Source: an uncultured Bacteroidales bacterium
GTDB taxonomy: Bacteria; Bacteroidota; Bacteroidia; Bacteroidales; FEN-979
DNA: 64,000 bases
Direction: 5' to 3'
Assembly (NCBI GenBank): GCA_903875045.1
Contig: CAIQUS010000035.1
Coordinates: 62,001-126,000 of the forward strand
Shown in pieces: positions 54,253-63,123 of this stretch. The notes under the pieces were generated by a model. It ran no database searches. It saw only the letters and a program-made list of their open reading frames with translations, and was not told the DNA's origin. Positions within the stretch are counted from its first letter, which is position 1. Every line of letters begins with the position of its first letter. A program made the translations under genes and the position numbers.

Positions 54253-55884
54253 TTAAAACCTTTGGGTAATATTGATATACACCCTGTTGTAAATGGATGC
54301 CTTATCAAAGGTACCTTCATAATAGAGACCACATGAAAGTTTCTTCATGATTCGCCATGTCAGATCGACTTCTCCCATATTTTGGACTAATTTCGTTTCA
54401 CCGCTGAAAAACTTGTAACTGACATAGCGGTAACTCAGGCCACCTGAAAGCTTACCTGGTACGAGGTCGCGGGAAATTCCCAGGCTGTAGATTCTGCCCG
54501 ACATATAACTTGTTTCCAGTATGGTGGCTGAGAGAGTGGCTGCCACATTGATGCCGGGAATGTTGCTGTATGAAAGATAACCATACAGGTTCTTTGTGGG
54601 CCGGGGATCCTGTTTGCTGTTTCTGTAACCTGCATTTACACCAATTGAAAATAATTTGAATGGCTGATAATTGATCTGTAAGGTAAATCCCTGAACGGTT
54701 GCGGCTTCCAGAAGTCTGTCTACAAGTGATTTGTAGGTTTCGTAATAAATAACATTTTGCCGGTTACTATATGAAATACTCAGGGATAATTGCCTGACAG
54801 GTTTGTACCTCAGGGACAGATACAGATTCGACAATACCGGCGAACTGCTTTGCGTATAGGTTGTATCCTTCAACACTGAATCAACAGGGTTCATCGTTTT
54901 TTTATAGAGGTCAACTTCAACCGATCCGAAAAAGAACATATTACGGATGAGTGAGTTGGTGTGTTGAAAATAGGCAAATCTGCGGTCGGTCATTCCGCTG
55001 TTATTTTGCTGTATAAACGAAACGGTCGTTTGCATACTTCCATTTTTCCCGGCATAATCGTGTCCGAAGTAACCACCAAACTGAACAAGATTCAGGTTGA
55101 AACTATAATTTTTGTAGTCGGGTCTGGTGCCACCAATCAGTCCGATGGTGAATGAGCCGGCTTTTAATTCATACTGAAGCCCGTCAATTGCTCCGACATT
55201 GGAAATTCTGGGGTTGATTTTTCTTCCCAGCCAGATTGTATTGTGTTTGTTGATCGCGTAATTCAAAGCCAGACTGTATATTTTTAACCCATTGAAAATA
55301 TCGTCCTGAACAGTGCTCCATTCACCAAGTTTGTGTGCGAATGATATGTATGTTTCAGCTGATACTTTGGAATTTCCGATGTTATCAATTGTCATCGCAA
55401 AGGTGTATTTCATTCTTTCTGAATTGGGACCGACATTAGAAAATCCCAGGTAAGAAGCGACAGATAAATTTCCGGTAAGAATCTGAGTTCGTTTGGCTGA
55501 TGGCAAAGTTTTAACGGTGGAAGTATCTGATTTTGCTGTAATGGGGGCAACCTTTACACTCTCGGCTGTTTCGGGAATTGAAGGTTTCACTCTTTTTAGG
55601 CGCGAAATCAGCTGGTCTCCAACCGATAATTTTTGTTCGGCGATTGGGATACAAACACATGAAATGGATGAAATATCCTTTACGGTAACCATAGGGATAA
55701 GGGCTCCATCCTTGCGCATAAACAAAGTATCACCTGATGCAATGTTTTCAGTATCCTGGAATTTCACGTATACATTTTGTGAAGTCACATAAGATACCTT
55801 CCCTTCTAAACTCTCATTGAGGTCTTGCCCCATCAGGCCTGACCAGCAGAGCATCAGCAGTATTGCCGGAAGTGTTTTTTTCAT
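54253..55884 (-). CDS. Outer-membrane beta-barrel protein of the cytochrome locus
   Basis: A 543-aa exported protein. The signal peptide is about 19 residues (ending GLMGQ). Residues about 25-105 form a small beta domain (GKVSYVTSQNVYVKFQDTEN, ALIPMVTVKDIS). After a Ser/Thr/Lys-rich linker, residues about 150-543 show the alternating pattern of a barrel with many Tyr, Phe and Asn, and the chain ends in ITQRF, a terminal Phe typical of outer-membrane proteins. It starts 10 bp after the stop of the 30-haem cytochrome, so it belongs to that operon and could form the sheath or anchor of an electron conduit. This role is inferred from context; the sequence is not recognisably MtrB. Confidence 0.72.
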   Translation of the reverse strand: MKKTLPAILLMLCWSGLMGQDLNESLEGKVSYVTSQNVYVKFQDTENIASGDTLFMRKDGALIPMVTVKDISSISCVCIPIAEQKLSVGDQLISRLKRVKPSIPETAESVKVAPITAKSDTSTVKTLPSAKRTQILTGNLSVASYLGFSNVGPNSERMKYTFAMTIDNIGNSKVSAETYISFAHKLGEWSTVQDDIFNGLKIYSLALNYAINKHNTIWLGRKINPRISNVGAIDGLQYELKAGSFTIGLIGGTRPDYKNYSFNLNLVQFGGYFGHDYAGKNGSMQTTVSFIQQNNSGMTDRRFAYFQHTNSLIRNMFFFGSVEVDLYKKTMNPVDSVLKDTTYTQSSSPVLSNLYLSLRYKPVRQLSLSISYSNRQNVIYYETYKSLVDRLLEAATVQGFTLQINYQPFKLFSIGVNAGYRNSKQDPRPTKNLYGYLSYSNIPGINVAATLSATILETSYMSGRIYSLGISRDLVPGKLSGGLSYRYVSYKFFSGETKLVQNMGEVDLTWRIMKKLSCGLYYEGTFDKASIYNRVYINITQRF

Positions 55885-55894
55885 GGTTGTGTCT

Positions 55895-58285
55895 TTATTC
55901 TTTACGATCAATTCTTTCAAACATTTTTCCGCCATTTCCGGTCGGATGGCAATTATAACAAGCGGAGCTCACATAAGAGTATCCGACAACACCCTGATGT
56001 TCATTATTCATGGACGATTGCGGATGGCATGAGGTTGTACAGGTGAACACCGCATAATTGGAAGAATTTGGGTGGCAATCAGAACATGAATTCCATTTGT
56101 TTTTATGCTTCCCGGAATATATCGGGAAGTATTGACCATCGTGGTTCCAGTTAGCGGGCGACCATGCCGTTTGAGTATGGCAGTCGGTACATGTTGTGGG
56201 AAATTGGGCTGCCGCATGGGGTGGATTGTTCGTTTGATTGTAATTGGCCTGATGGCAGCCAACACAGGTATTCGGGGTTGAGTTATAGTTGCCGTTATGA
56301 CAATCAGCGCAATTATTTGTTATAGCAATATGTGCTCCGGCTATCACATAATAATTGTTGTGGATCGGGAAGGTTGCGGGTGCCCAGTTGGGGTTTGTTG
56401 TATGACAGGTGGCACAGGTGGTCGGAATGTTGATGGCAGCATGATTGGGATTGACAGAAGCATTAAAATTGGGCATGTGGCAACCGGCACAGGTATTGGG
56501 TGTGTTTACATAATTTCCCTGATGACATGCAAAACAATTGTTGGCAATGGTTGCGTGTGCACCAGTGAGCGGGTATACGGTGGTATGGTTAAAGGTTGAC
56601 GGCGACCATGCAACATTCGAATGACACGTTTGACAGGTTGTCGGGAAGTTTGCCGTGACATGATTTGGATTGGTTGTGGCATTATAATTCGGCATGTGAC
56701 AACCGTTGCATGTATTAGGTGTGTTTACATAGCTTCCCTTATGGCAGGCAACACAATTGGTTGCAATGGCAGCATGGGCTCCTGTGAGTGGATAAACGTT
56801 GTCATGGTTAAAGTTTGAAGGAGACCAGGCTACTTGCGAATGACAAGTTTCGCATGTAGTCGGGAAATTGGCCGTGATATGGTTCGGATTGGTTGATTGA
56901 TTGTATTTAACTGAGTGACATCCAAAACAGGTATTTGGTGAATTGGTGTAATTTCCCTGGTGGCAGGTTGCGCAATCATTTGCTATTGGTATATGCGCAC
57001 CGGCAATCACGTAATAATTATCATGGATAGGGAAAGTGGCTGGTTTCCAGGTTGCCTGCGTTGTGTGACAGGTGCCGCAATCTGTTGGAATATTGCCAGT
57101 AACATGGTTTGGATTAATAGATTGCGTGTAATTTTGTGTATGGCAGTTATAACAAACGGTTGTTGTTCCTGCATAACCTTGTGCATGACATTTTATGCAA
57201 TCGGTTTCCATGTGCGCCCCTGTTAAAGGAAATTGCGAGTTATTGTGGTTAAACGACCCTTCTTTACTGCCAGTCGGGTGACATGCAAAACATGCAGGAC
57301 TGTTATATTCATAGCCCTGAACTTCTCCATGTTCGTCGTTCATTTTCGTTTGGTCGTGTTCGTGGCAATCGATGCAGGTGAACAGTGAATAACTTGCCGG
57401 ATTGGTATGGCAATCGGTGCATTTGCTCCATTCCCCATTATGTTTTCCCGAATAAATAGGAAATCTGGCATCATGGTTTCCGTATTTTGCCGGTTTCCAT
57501 CCCGGGTCGGTGGTATGACAATCTTTACAGTTTGTTGAAATGCCACTAGTAGCGTGGTTGGGATTTGTCGTGGCATTGTAGTTTGACAAGTGACAGGAAA
57601 TACACTCGGGGGAGGTTTCAGAATAGTTGGATGTTTTGTGACAATCCCCGCAATTGCTGATGTCGTGCCCGCCGGTGAGCGGAAAGAAATTGTGATTGAT
57701 TCCGGCACCTGCCCAAGCATTGGCAGTCATGTTGTGGCATTCAATACAATTTGTTGAATAGCCACCGGCAGCATGATTCGGCCTGGTTGTCGCAGCGTAA
57801 TCTTTTTGATGACAATCAATGCAATTGACACCCAGTGGTCCAAAATTGAGACTTGAGGCGGATGCATTTGTATGGCAGGCGAAACAATCGGCAGCAACAT
57901 GTTTTCCGACAAGGGGGAAGCGGCTTCGCTGATGAATCTCTGTAATATTGTTAACGACCCAGGTGTTAGGCGTGTGACATCTTGCACAGTCATCTCCCAC
58001 AGTTTGGTTATGCATATCGGTGTGACATGAAACACATTCTTTTCCGACTTTGCCAAATTCCAGGGAGGTGTGGCACAATTTGCAATTAACGGCCTGATGC
58101 TGCCCGACCAAAGGGAATTTAGTGGTGCTATGGTTGAATGACAAAGCCTTTATGTCAATTTTCCACCCGGTGGTGTTATGGCAATCCATGCAGTTTACCT
58201 TAAAATCATCTCCGTGGGGTGATGATTGTGAAAACAGACTTACTGAAAATACCAGCGACAGAATTAATGATGACAGTTTTCGCAT
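55895..58285 (-). CDS. Multihaem c-type cytochrome, 30 CxxCH plus one CxxxCH
   Basis: A 796-aa exported cytochrome. The signal peptide spans about residues 1-19 (ending SLFSQ). I count 30 CxxCH haem-binding motifs and one CTTSCH (CxxxCH) near the C-terminus, 31 possible haems in all, or about one per 25 residues. The central region consists of 73-residue modules with three haems each, recognised by TNPNH-T-NFPTTC and YPLTGAH-IA-NC landmarks; free His residues between motifs can act as distal ligands. The density suggests a long electron wire in the periplasm or at the surface. It overlaps the 20-haem gene by 22 bp at its start and is 10 bp from the barrel gene at its end. Confidence 0.93.
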   Translation of the reverse strand: MRKLSSLILSLVFSVSLFSQSSPHGDDFKVNCMDCHNTTGWKIDIKALSFNHSTTKFPLVGQHQAVNCKLCHTSLEFGKVGKECVSCHTDMHNQTVGDDCARCHTPNTWVVNNITEIHQRSRFPLVGKHVAADCFACHTNASASSLNFGPLGVNCIDCHQKDYAATTRPNHAAGGYSTNCIECHNMTANAWAGAGINHNFFPLTGGHDISNCGDCHKTSNYSETSPECISCHLSNYNATTNPNHATSGISTNCKDCHTTDPGWKPAKYGNHDARFPIYSGKHNGEWSKCTDCHTNPASYSLFTCIDCHEHDQTKMNDEHGEVQGYEYNSPACFACHPTGSKEGSFNHNNSQFPLTGAHMETDCIKCHAQGYAGTTTVCYNCHTQNYTQSINPNHVTGNIPTDCGTCHTTQATWKPATFPIHDNYYVIAGAHIPIANDCATCHQGNYTNSPNTCFGCHSVKYNQSTNPNHITANFPTTCETCHSQVAWSPSNFNHDNVYPLTGAHAAIATNCVACHKGSYVNTPNTCNGCHMPNYNATTNPNHVTANFPTTCQTCHSNVAWSPSTFNHTTVYPLTGAHATIANNCFACHQGNYVNTPNTCAGCHMPNFNASVNPNHAAINIPTTCATCHTTNPNWAPATFPIHNNYYVIAGAHIAITNNCADCHNGNYNSTPNTCVGCHQANYNQTNNPPHAAAQFPTTCTDCHTQTAWSPANWNHDGQYFPIYSGKHKNKWNSCSDCHPNSSNYAVFTCTTSCHPQSSMNNEHQGVVGYSYVSSACYNCHPTGNGGKMFERIDRKE
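56440..57120 (-). repeat. 219-bp tandem repeats encoding three-haem modules
   Basis: Within the large cytochrome gene, matching landmarks recur every 219 bp (for example GGCATGTG-CAACCG near 56472 and 56691, and a diverged copy near 56913). This equals 73 residues and three CxxCH motifs per unit. The neighbouring copies are still clearly similar as DNA, so duplication is relatively recent or homogenised by recombination. Confidence 0.75.
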
Positions 58286-59883
58286 TTGAATTCTTTTATT
58301 TTATAATTGACAAAAGAAATTTCTTTATCCTTTTTGATCTTGTGGCATTTGATGCATGCAACATTTTTGTGTTTTCCATCCAACGGGAAGAGTGTTTTAT
58401 TATGGTCAAATTTTGGTGCAGGTTTGAAAGCAACGACATCATGGCATCTATTGCAATCGGTTGTTCCGTTGATTTCAAATTGTCTGGCATGCTTATCTTC
58501 ATGGCAATTTTCGCAATCGGTGGGCAACCCGCTGAATTTTTGATGAGCATAACCTTCTTTTTCCTTGTTGAAATGGCAATCGCGGCATGTTTTTTTTGCA
58601 TGTGCCCCGGTAAGTTCGAAGTTTGTCTTTTTATGATCAAAAGTTATTGAACTCCACTTGCTTTCATTGTGGCAGTTTTCGCAACTTGAGTCAGGATAAA
58701 ATTTATCACTGATAAAAGTCTGATGAATGTTTTTATGGCAATCGATGCAACGTTTTCCGATGTCTTTGAAATGCCAGGTTGTATCAGTTTTGCTGGTCTC
58801 TTTTTTGTGGCAAGCGAAACATGGTGTGGCAAGATGGGCTCCCTTTAGCTGGAATACACCGGCATTATGTTGTTCAATCGTAAAAGAAAACTCATTGAAC
58901 CCATTTACGGTATGACATTTTGAACAATCGGGCGATACTCCCTGTTTTGCGAACTGGTTTTTATGATAATCGGTATGGCAATCACTACAATGCGCGTATT
59001 TAATTGCGTTGGTGAGTTTTGTTTTGTGACATTTTTTACAATCAACCCGCTGATGCTTCCCTTCCAGTTTAAAGTTAGTTTTGTTATGATCGAACCCCTG
59101 AACCCCTTTGATGATGACACTGAATGACTCCCCTGTGTGGCATTGCGTGCAATTCTGTCCGAATTTATTGTTGTGTATGTCTTTGTGGCACGGGGTGCAA
59201 TTATCGAACTTTAACCCTTTAAATTCCTGGAATTTTTTTGTCTCCTTTATTCCAGTTTTATGACATTCAATACATGCAACTTCTTTATGTTTTCCGGTTA
59301 ATTGAAATTTTGCTTTGGCATGATCGAATTTTTTCGCCGGTTTGAATTTTTCATAATCATGACAATCTGTGCAATTGGTTGAAAGTGTCTGCTGATGGTA
59401 GTCTTCATGGCAGGTCAAACATGCAGGGCTCAATCCAAGGTATGTGAACTTTTTCTTTTTAATTTTCGGATCGGTAATATGATCCGCTTTATGGCAGTCG
59501 ACACATTGTTTTTTGACATGTGCTCCCGTTAATGGAAATCCGGTTAAATTGTGATTAAATTTTTCTTTTACAAACCGAACAATTTGAAAGTTCAGTCCGT
59601 GATGGTCGCTGTGGCATGTAAAACACTCTTTGCCTTTGATTTCAGATGATGCGTGATATCCCTTTTTGAGATCAATACGCGCTTTCAATTCTGTATGGCA
59701 GTCCAGGCATTTCTGATTGGAAACATTTTTCCCAAGGATATGACATTTGGTGCAATTGGAAATTCCCTCAAGATGCGAATGAAATTTCGATAATTCTCCG
59801 GGGGAAATTTGAGAAAAAACGGGCGTAGCTGCAAAGCAGGCAAACAAAACTGAAAATGCAAACAATTTAATCTGATAATTCAT
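58264..59883 (-). CDS. Multihaem c-type cytochrome with 20 CxxCH motifs
   Basis: A 539-aa exported cytochrome. The signal peptide ends near residue 25 (TPVFSQ). I count 20 CxxCH motifs. The sequence is rich in Lys, Phe and His, with repeated units FDHNKT-F-L-GKH--V-C--CHK in which a His and two haem motifs alternate, as in cytochrome c3/NrfH-like and other multihaem families. No catalytic domain is attached. It lies between the Fe-S/FAD oxidoreductase (54 bp upstream) and the larger cytochrome (22-bp overlap) and probably forms the periplasmic stage of the electron path. Different composition from its neighbour (Lys-rich against Asn/Thr-rich) suggests the two are not recent duplicates. Confidence 0.94.
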   Translation of the reverse strand: MNYQIKLFAFSVLFACFAATPVFSQISPGELSKFHSHLEGISNCTKCHILGKNVSNQKCLDCHTELKARIDLKKGYHASSEIKGKECFTCHSDHHGLNFQIVRFVKEKFNHNLTGFPLTGAHVKKQCVDCHKADHITDPKIKKKKFTYLGLSPACLTCHEDYHQQTLSTNCTDCHDYEKFKPAKKFDHAKAKFQLTGKHKEVACIECHKTGIKETKKFQEFKGLKFDNCTPCHKDIHNNKFGQNCTQCHTGESFSVIIKGVQGFDHNKTNFKLEGKHQRVDCKKCHKTKLTNAIKYAHCSDCHTDYHKNQFAKQGVSPDCSKCHTVNGFNEFSFTIEQHNAGVFQLKGAHLATPCFACHKKETSKTDTTWHFKDIGKRCIDCHKNIHQTFISDKFYPDSSCENCHNESKWSSITFDHKKTNFELTGAHAKKTCRDCHFNKEKEGYAHQKFSGLPTDCENCHEDKHARQFEINGTTDCNRCHDVVAFKPAPKFDHNKTLFPLDGKHKNVACIKCHKIKKDKEISFVNYKIKEFKCENCHH

Positions 59884-59937
59884 ATCCGGCTATTAATCAA
59901 TTTACACCTGAATACATACAATAATGAATGGTTCAGG

Positions 59938-61272
59938 TTAATTGTGTTTTAAAATCGCTTCTCCAAATTTTTTGGTGATTTGAATGCCAATTTTTTGTAA
60001 AAATTGTGTTGGCAATTCACCACCGGCAAAAATGTAGATCAGGTCATTTTTAATGGTTAACTCTTTTTTGTCAGCACCGGAAGAAACGATGACAGAATCC
60101 TTTTCAATGCTGACAGTATTTGTGTTAAACATCATGTTGATCCGTCCGTCGGCGATGGCTTCCTTTATTTTGGTGTTGTTTTTTGGTTTGATACGACTGA
60201 AGGCATCGCTGCGGTAAGTGAGGGTAACCTTGTTTTGATCGGCCAGCAGTAAAGCTGATTCTATGGCAGAGTCGCCACCACCAACAACCATAATGTCTTT
60301 GCCATTGATTTCTTCAGCTTCAAGAAGCCGGTAGGCTACTTTTTCGAGGGTTTCTCCCGGGACGCCCAATTTTCGTGGTGAGCCCCTGCGGCCAATTGCA
60401 AGCAAAACAGTACTGGCGGTATATTGATCGCATTTGGATGTTTCAATTTTGAAAATTCCGTTTTCAGGGGTAATAGATTCAACTTTCGTGTTTTGTGTAA
60501 CATCGATGGCGTGTTTTTTAAGCACCGTCATCCAAAAATCAAGCAATTCAGTTTTGCTTGTTTCTGATAGTTTTATTTTCCCGTGCAGGGGGACATCCAT
60601 GGCCGAAGTCATCACAATTTTAGATCGTGGGAAAGTGAAAACAGTTCCTCCAAGTGAATCCTGTTCGAGGGTAAGGAATTTGAGCTGATGCTTTTTAGCG
60701 TTCAGAGAGGCAGAGATTCCTGCCGGTCCGGCACCGATAATAATCAGGTCGTAGGTGGCCTGGTGGTTTTTTTTAATTGTTTTTGCGATGTTGTCAACTG
60801 CTTGTCTGCCCTGTTCTACTGCATTTTTTATCAAACCCATGCCTCCGAGTTCGCCGGCAATATAAATACCAGGAACGTTGGTCTCAAATGTTTGGTTCAC
60901 ATGGGGCAATTCTACGCCTCGTTTTTCTGTGCCGATGCATAAGGTAATGGCCTGCGTAGGGCAGGCATGAAAGCAGGCTCCATGGCCAACACAATGCGAC
61001 GCATTGATGGTGGTAGCTTTGCCATTTCTGATGCCGAGGATGTCATGTTCGGGGCATGCTGCAATGCAGGCGCCGGTTCTGATACAACTCCCTTCATCAA
61101 CAACCGGGTGGAGTGAAACGGGTTCGTACATTCCGTCGAGTTTCGCCTGGACTATTTTCTCTTCAACCCTTTTCGATTCCCGTTTTTGTTTGCGCAGATA
61201 GATAATGACAACTATCAGACAGAACAAAATAGCTACAGAATAGGCGCCGATTTTTTCAAGAAGTAATTCCAT
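59938..61272 (-). CDS. Membrane-anchored FAD/NAD(P) oxidoreductase with N-terminal ferredoxin-like domain
   Basis: A 444-aa protein. An N-terminal helix (about residues 8-28) anchors it. Residues about 55-115 form a ferredoxin-like domain with two motifs, CIRTGACIAACP and CVGHGACFHACP, each lacking the second Cys of the usual CxxCxxCxxxCP. From about residue 155 on is a thioredoxin-reductase-like two-dinucleotide fold: FAD motif DLIIIGAGPAGISA, NAD(P) motif DIMVVGGGDSAIESA, and a late FAGGELPT. It probably moves electrons between NAD(P)H, flavin, Fe-S and the b-type cytochrome encoded 2 bp upstream. ATG 61272 is chosen; a TTG 15 bp earlier lies inside the upstream gene. The redox direction is not known. 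Confidence 0.87.
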   Translation of the reverse strand: MELLLEKIGAYSVAILFCLIVVIIYLRKQKRESKRVEEKIVQAKLDGMYEPVSLHPVVDEGSCIRTGACIAACPEHDILGIRNGKATTINASHCVGHGACFHACPTQAITLCIGTEKRGVELPHVNQTFETNVPGIYIAGELGGMGLIKNAVEQGRQAVDNIAKTIKKNHQATYDLIIIGAGPAGISASLNAKKHQLKFLTLEQDSLGGTVFTFPRSKIVMTSAMDVPLHGKIKLSETSKTELLDFWMTVLKKHAIDVTQNTKVESITPENGIFKIETSKCDQYTASTVLLAIGRRGSPRKLGVPGETLEKVAYRLLEAEEINGKDIMVVGGGDSAIESALLLADQNKVTLTYRSDAFSRIKPKNNTKIKEAIADGRINMMFNTNTVSIEKDSVIVSSGADKKELTIKNDLIYIFAGGELPTQFLQKIGIQITKKFGEAILKHN

Positions 61273-61274
61273 AT

Positions 61275-62144
61275 TTAAAAGATCCAATGATAACCAAAAA
61301 CAATCGTTACAGCAACGTGAATGATCATAATGATCAGCATGACAAGTGCGAAAGGCAAATGAGCGACATGCCAGTATTTAAACAGCTCCTGCATGATCAC
61401 AAGACTCTCAATCCTGCGGTTAAGTGAGATGTCACTTTTCACCAGGGAGAGGACTTGTTTCTTTTGTTCTTTGGTAATTTTGTTTCGCTTGAGAACTTTT
61501 TTTACGTTGCGGACAGTTTTCAGGTCATCATTGTATTTTCTGAAATAGCGGATAAGAAAATTCGGATGATAGAGTTCGACCTTTTTTTTTGTTGAATCGA
61601 CAATTGTATTGTAGCTTTCTTCATCTAAGGTGACCAGTTTATGGATTGTTTCACCGATATCACTCTTTAATTCCCTTACTTCATTTAAACTCAATTCCCG
61701 GCCTTCTATTGTTCTGGGGATTTGAATATATATAAATCTGCCTATGATCCCGCTCAGGAAAACCGCGACCATGCTCCAGAAACTAATGGCGACAACCCCT
61801 CCAAACTTGAATGATGTGTGGAAAAGGACCAGGATCGGGCCTAATGAGCAAAGAAAAATATGAAATTCGAGCCAGTGTTTCAGGATGCCAACCTTCAGAA
61901 ATACCCTGAAACGCTTTCGTACCATGTAAAACGAAACGCCAATTAGCATAAAAAAGGATCCGATAATACCAAATCCATGGCCTAAAATTCCACTGGGTCT
62001 CAAACTAAAATCATTGGCGTGAAATGGTCTGTCTTCAATTCCCAGCCTGTAATAGGAAAATCCATAGTAGGTAAGTACAATCAAGGCTGTTAAGACTATT
62101 GCGGATAAAATGAAAATGTAGATGAAATGAGCGACTTTTGACAT
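61275..62144 (-). CDS. Membrane b-type cytochrome-like protein
   Basis: A 289-aa inner-membrane protein with five or six helices. His residues occur inside or at the ends of helices in the way of haem b ligands: GHGFGIIGSFF, KHWLEFHIFLCSLGPILVLFH, YWHVAHLPFALVML and MIIHVAVTIVFGYHW. A charged loop of about 95 residues (about 150-245) faces the cytoplasm. It would exchange electrons with the quinone pool. It is the first gene of the cytochrome operon, followed after 2 bp by the FAD/Fe-S protein. I assign the b-type from the His pattern and context rather than from a named family. Confidence 0.78.
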   Translation of the reverse strand: MSKVAHFIYIFILSAIVLTALIVLTYYGFSYYRLGIEDRPFHANDFSLRPSGILGHGFGIIGSFFMLIGVSFYMVRKRFRVFLKVGILKHWLEFHIFLCSLGPILVLFHTSFKFGGVVAISFWSMVAVFLSGIIGRFIYIQIPRTIEGRELSLNEVRELKSDIGETIHKLVTLDEESYNTIVDSTKKKVELYHPNFLIRYFRKYNDDLKTVRNVKKVLKRNKITKEQKKQVLSLVKSDISLNRRIESLVIMQELFKYWHVAHLPFALVMLIIMIIHVAVTIVFGYHWIF

Positions 62145-62200
62145 TGCCTTATGATCTCAAAGATTAATAGAATAAATGGAGATAATATGTATTTCTAATA

Positions 62201-62208
62201 CAAAAATA
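62201..62208 (-). promoter_or_regulatory. Bacteroidota promoter of the cytochrome operon
   Basis: TATTTTTG on the minus strand, a perfect TAnnTTTG match, 56 bp before the ATG at 62144. A TTTG at 62231-62234, 22 bp further upstream, could be the -33 element. Confidence 0.55.
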
Positions 62209-62270
62209 AGCAAAAGAGGACTTAATTCTGCAAACAGGTATAATTGATAATGTTTCTAAATATGGGAAAT

Positions 62271-63062
62271 TCAATCAGAATCCGGTGAAGAAAATGGAAA
62301 TTCCAAGGTAAAAACCCGATAGGATAGCTCTGCCTGATTGATCAGCATTTGTTTGCCATTCATGGTTTTTGTGTTCATTGCTTTGCCCAGTTTGATGAAT
62401 TCGGTCTCTTCAGGATTATAAATCAGGTCATATAAAAAATGGTTTCCTGATAAATGATGATAAGGGATTGGAGGGTATTTATCGATGTCGGGGTACATGC
62501 CCAGGGGTGTTGCATTGATGATCAGCAGATGGCTGGTAATCACGTCAATTGATATGTCGTTGTAAGTAATTACGCCTTTTCCTCTGTGTTTGCGCGATAC
62601 AAAACTGAACGGGATATTTTTTTCTCTTAAAGCTTGTGCGACTGCTTTGGCCGCACCGCCTGTTCCGAGAATCAGGGCAGGGCCAGGCAGTTCGTGATCT
62701 TCGAGTGTCTGGAAAAATCCCTTTGAATCGGTGTTATACCCTATTGTAAGGGTTATTCCAAATTTCCTCATGATCCGGATGGTGTTAACAGCACCGACCA
62801 GGCGAGCGGATTCATCCAGTTTATTCAGATAGGGGATGATTTTTTCCTTATAAGGGATGGTGACGTTCAACCCCTTTAATTCAGGATACTTCTCAAGCAG
62901 GTCAGGGAATTCATCCGGGTTTTTCAATGGAAAAAGGCGATACTCCTTATTTGCATCGCCTTCTGACCTGAATTTTTCGTTAAAATATATTGCCGACCAT
63001 GAATGACCTAAAGGAAACCCGATTAACCCATACAATTCCTTTGTTTTGCAATATTCACCCAT
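62271..63062 (-). CDS. aroE: Shikimate dehydrogenase
   Basis: Reduces 3-dehydroshikimate to shikimate with NADPH. The 263-aa chain has the substrate domain with LIGFPLGHSWSAIYFN (here SWS in place of the usual SxS serines), the catalytic Lys in LNVTIPYKEKIIPYL, and VGAVNTI. The cofactor domain has the glycine-rich ILGTGGAAKAV and NATPLGMYPD. Length is slightly short but complete. It is followed upstream on the same strand by phosphosulfolactate synthase after a repeat-filled 60-bp spacer. The pairing of these two genes is one I have met in Bacteroidota. Confidence 0.95.
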   Translation of the reverse strand: MGEYCKTKELYGLIGFPLGHSWSAIYFNEKFRSEGDANKEYRLFPLKNPDEFPDLLEKYPELKGLNVTIPYKEKIIPYLNKLDESARLVGAVNTIRIMRKFGITLTIGYNTDSKGFFQTLEDHELPGPALILGTGGAAKAVAQALREKNIPFSFVSRKHRGKGVITYNDISIDVITSHLLIINATPLGMYPDIDKYPPIPYHHLSGNHFLYDLIYNPEETEFIKLGKAMNTKTMNGKQMLINQAELSYRVFTLEFPFSSPDSD

Positions 63063-63067
63063 TCACC

Positions 63068-63123
63068 CATTTCCCCATTTCACTATTTCGCTATTTCACC
63101 ATTTCGCCATTTCGCCATTTCAC
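63068..63123. repeat. Octanucleotide tandem repeat (CATTTC(A/G)C-like)
   Basis: Seven 8-bp units, CATTTCCC, CATTTCAC, TATTTCGC, TATTTCAC, CATTTCGC, CATTTCGC, CATTTCAC, filling the spacer between phosphosulfolactate synthase and aroE and touching the synthase stop codon. Confidence 0.88.

Noticed and set aside
54126-54332. 68-codon minus-strand frame after the outer-membrane barrel gene
   Set aside because: About 40 codons lie beyond the barrel stop and look reasonable, but the start is inside the barrel gene in another frame, no ribosome site is visible, and the barrel already ends in the expected terminal Phe. A frameshifted extension is possible but not supported.
56297-57226. Several Cys- and Met-rich plus-strand frames opposite the large cytochrome
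   Set aside because: They are the complement of the regular CxxCH-coding repeats and have no independent features.
58219-58650. 143-codon plus-strand frame across the junction of the two cytochrome genes
   Set aside because: Antisense shadow of CxxCH-rich coding sequence; both real genes have signal peptides and dense haem motifs.
59906-59938. Inverted repeat ACCTGAA/TTCAGGT between the FAD protein and the 20-haem cytochrome
   Set aside because: A 7-bp stem with a 19-nt loop and no T tract; too weak to call a terminator or operator.
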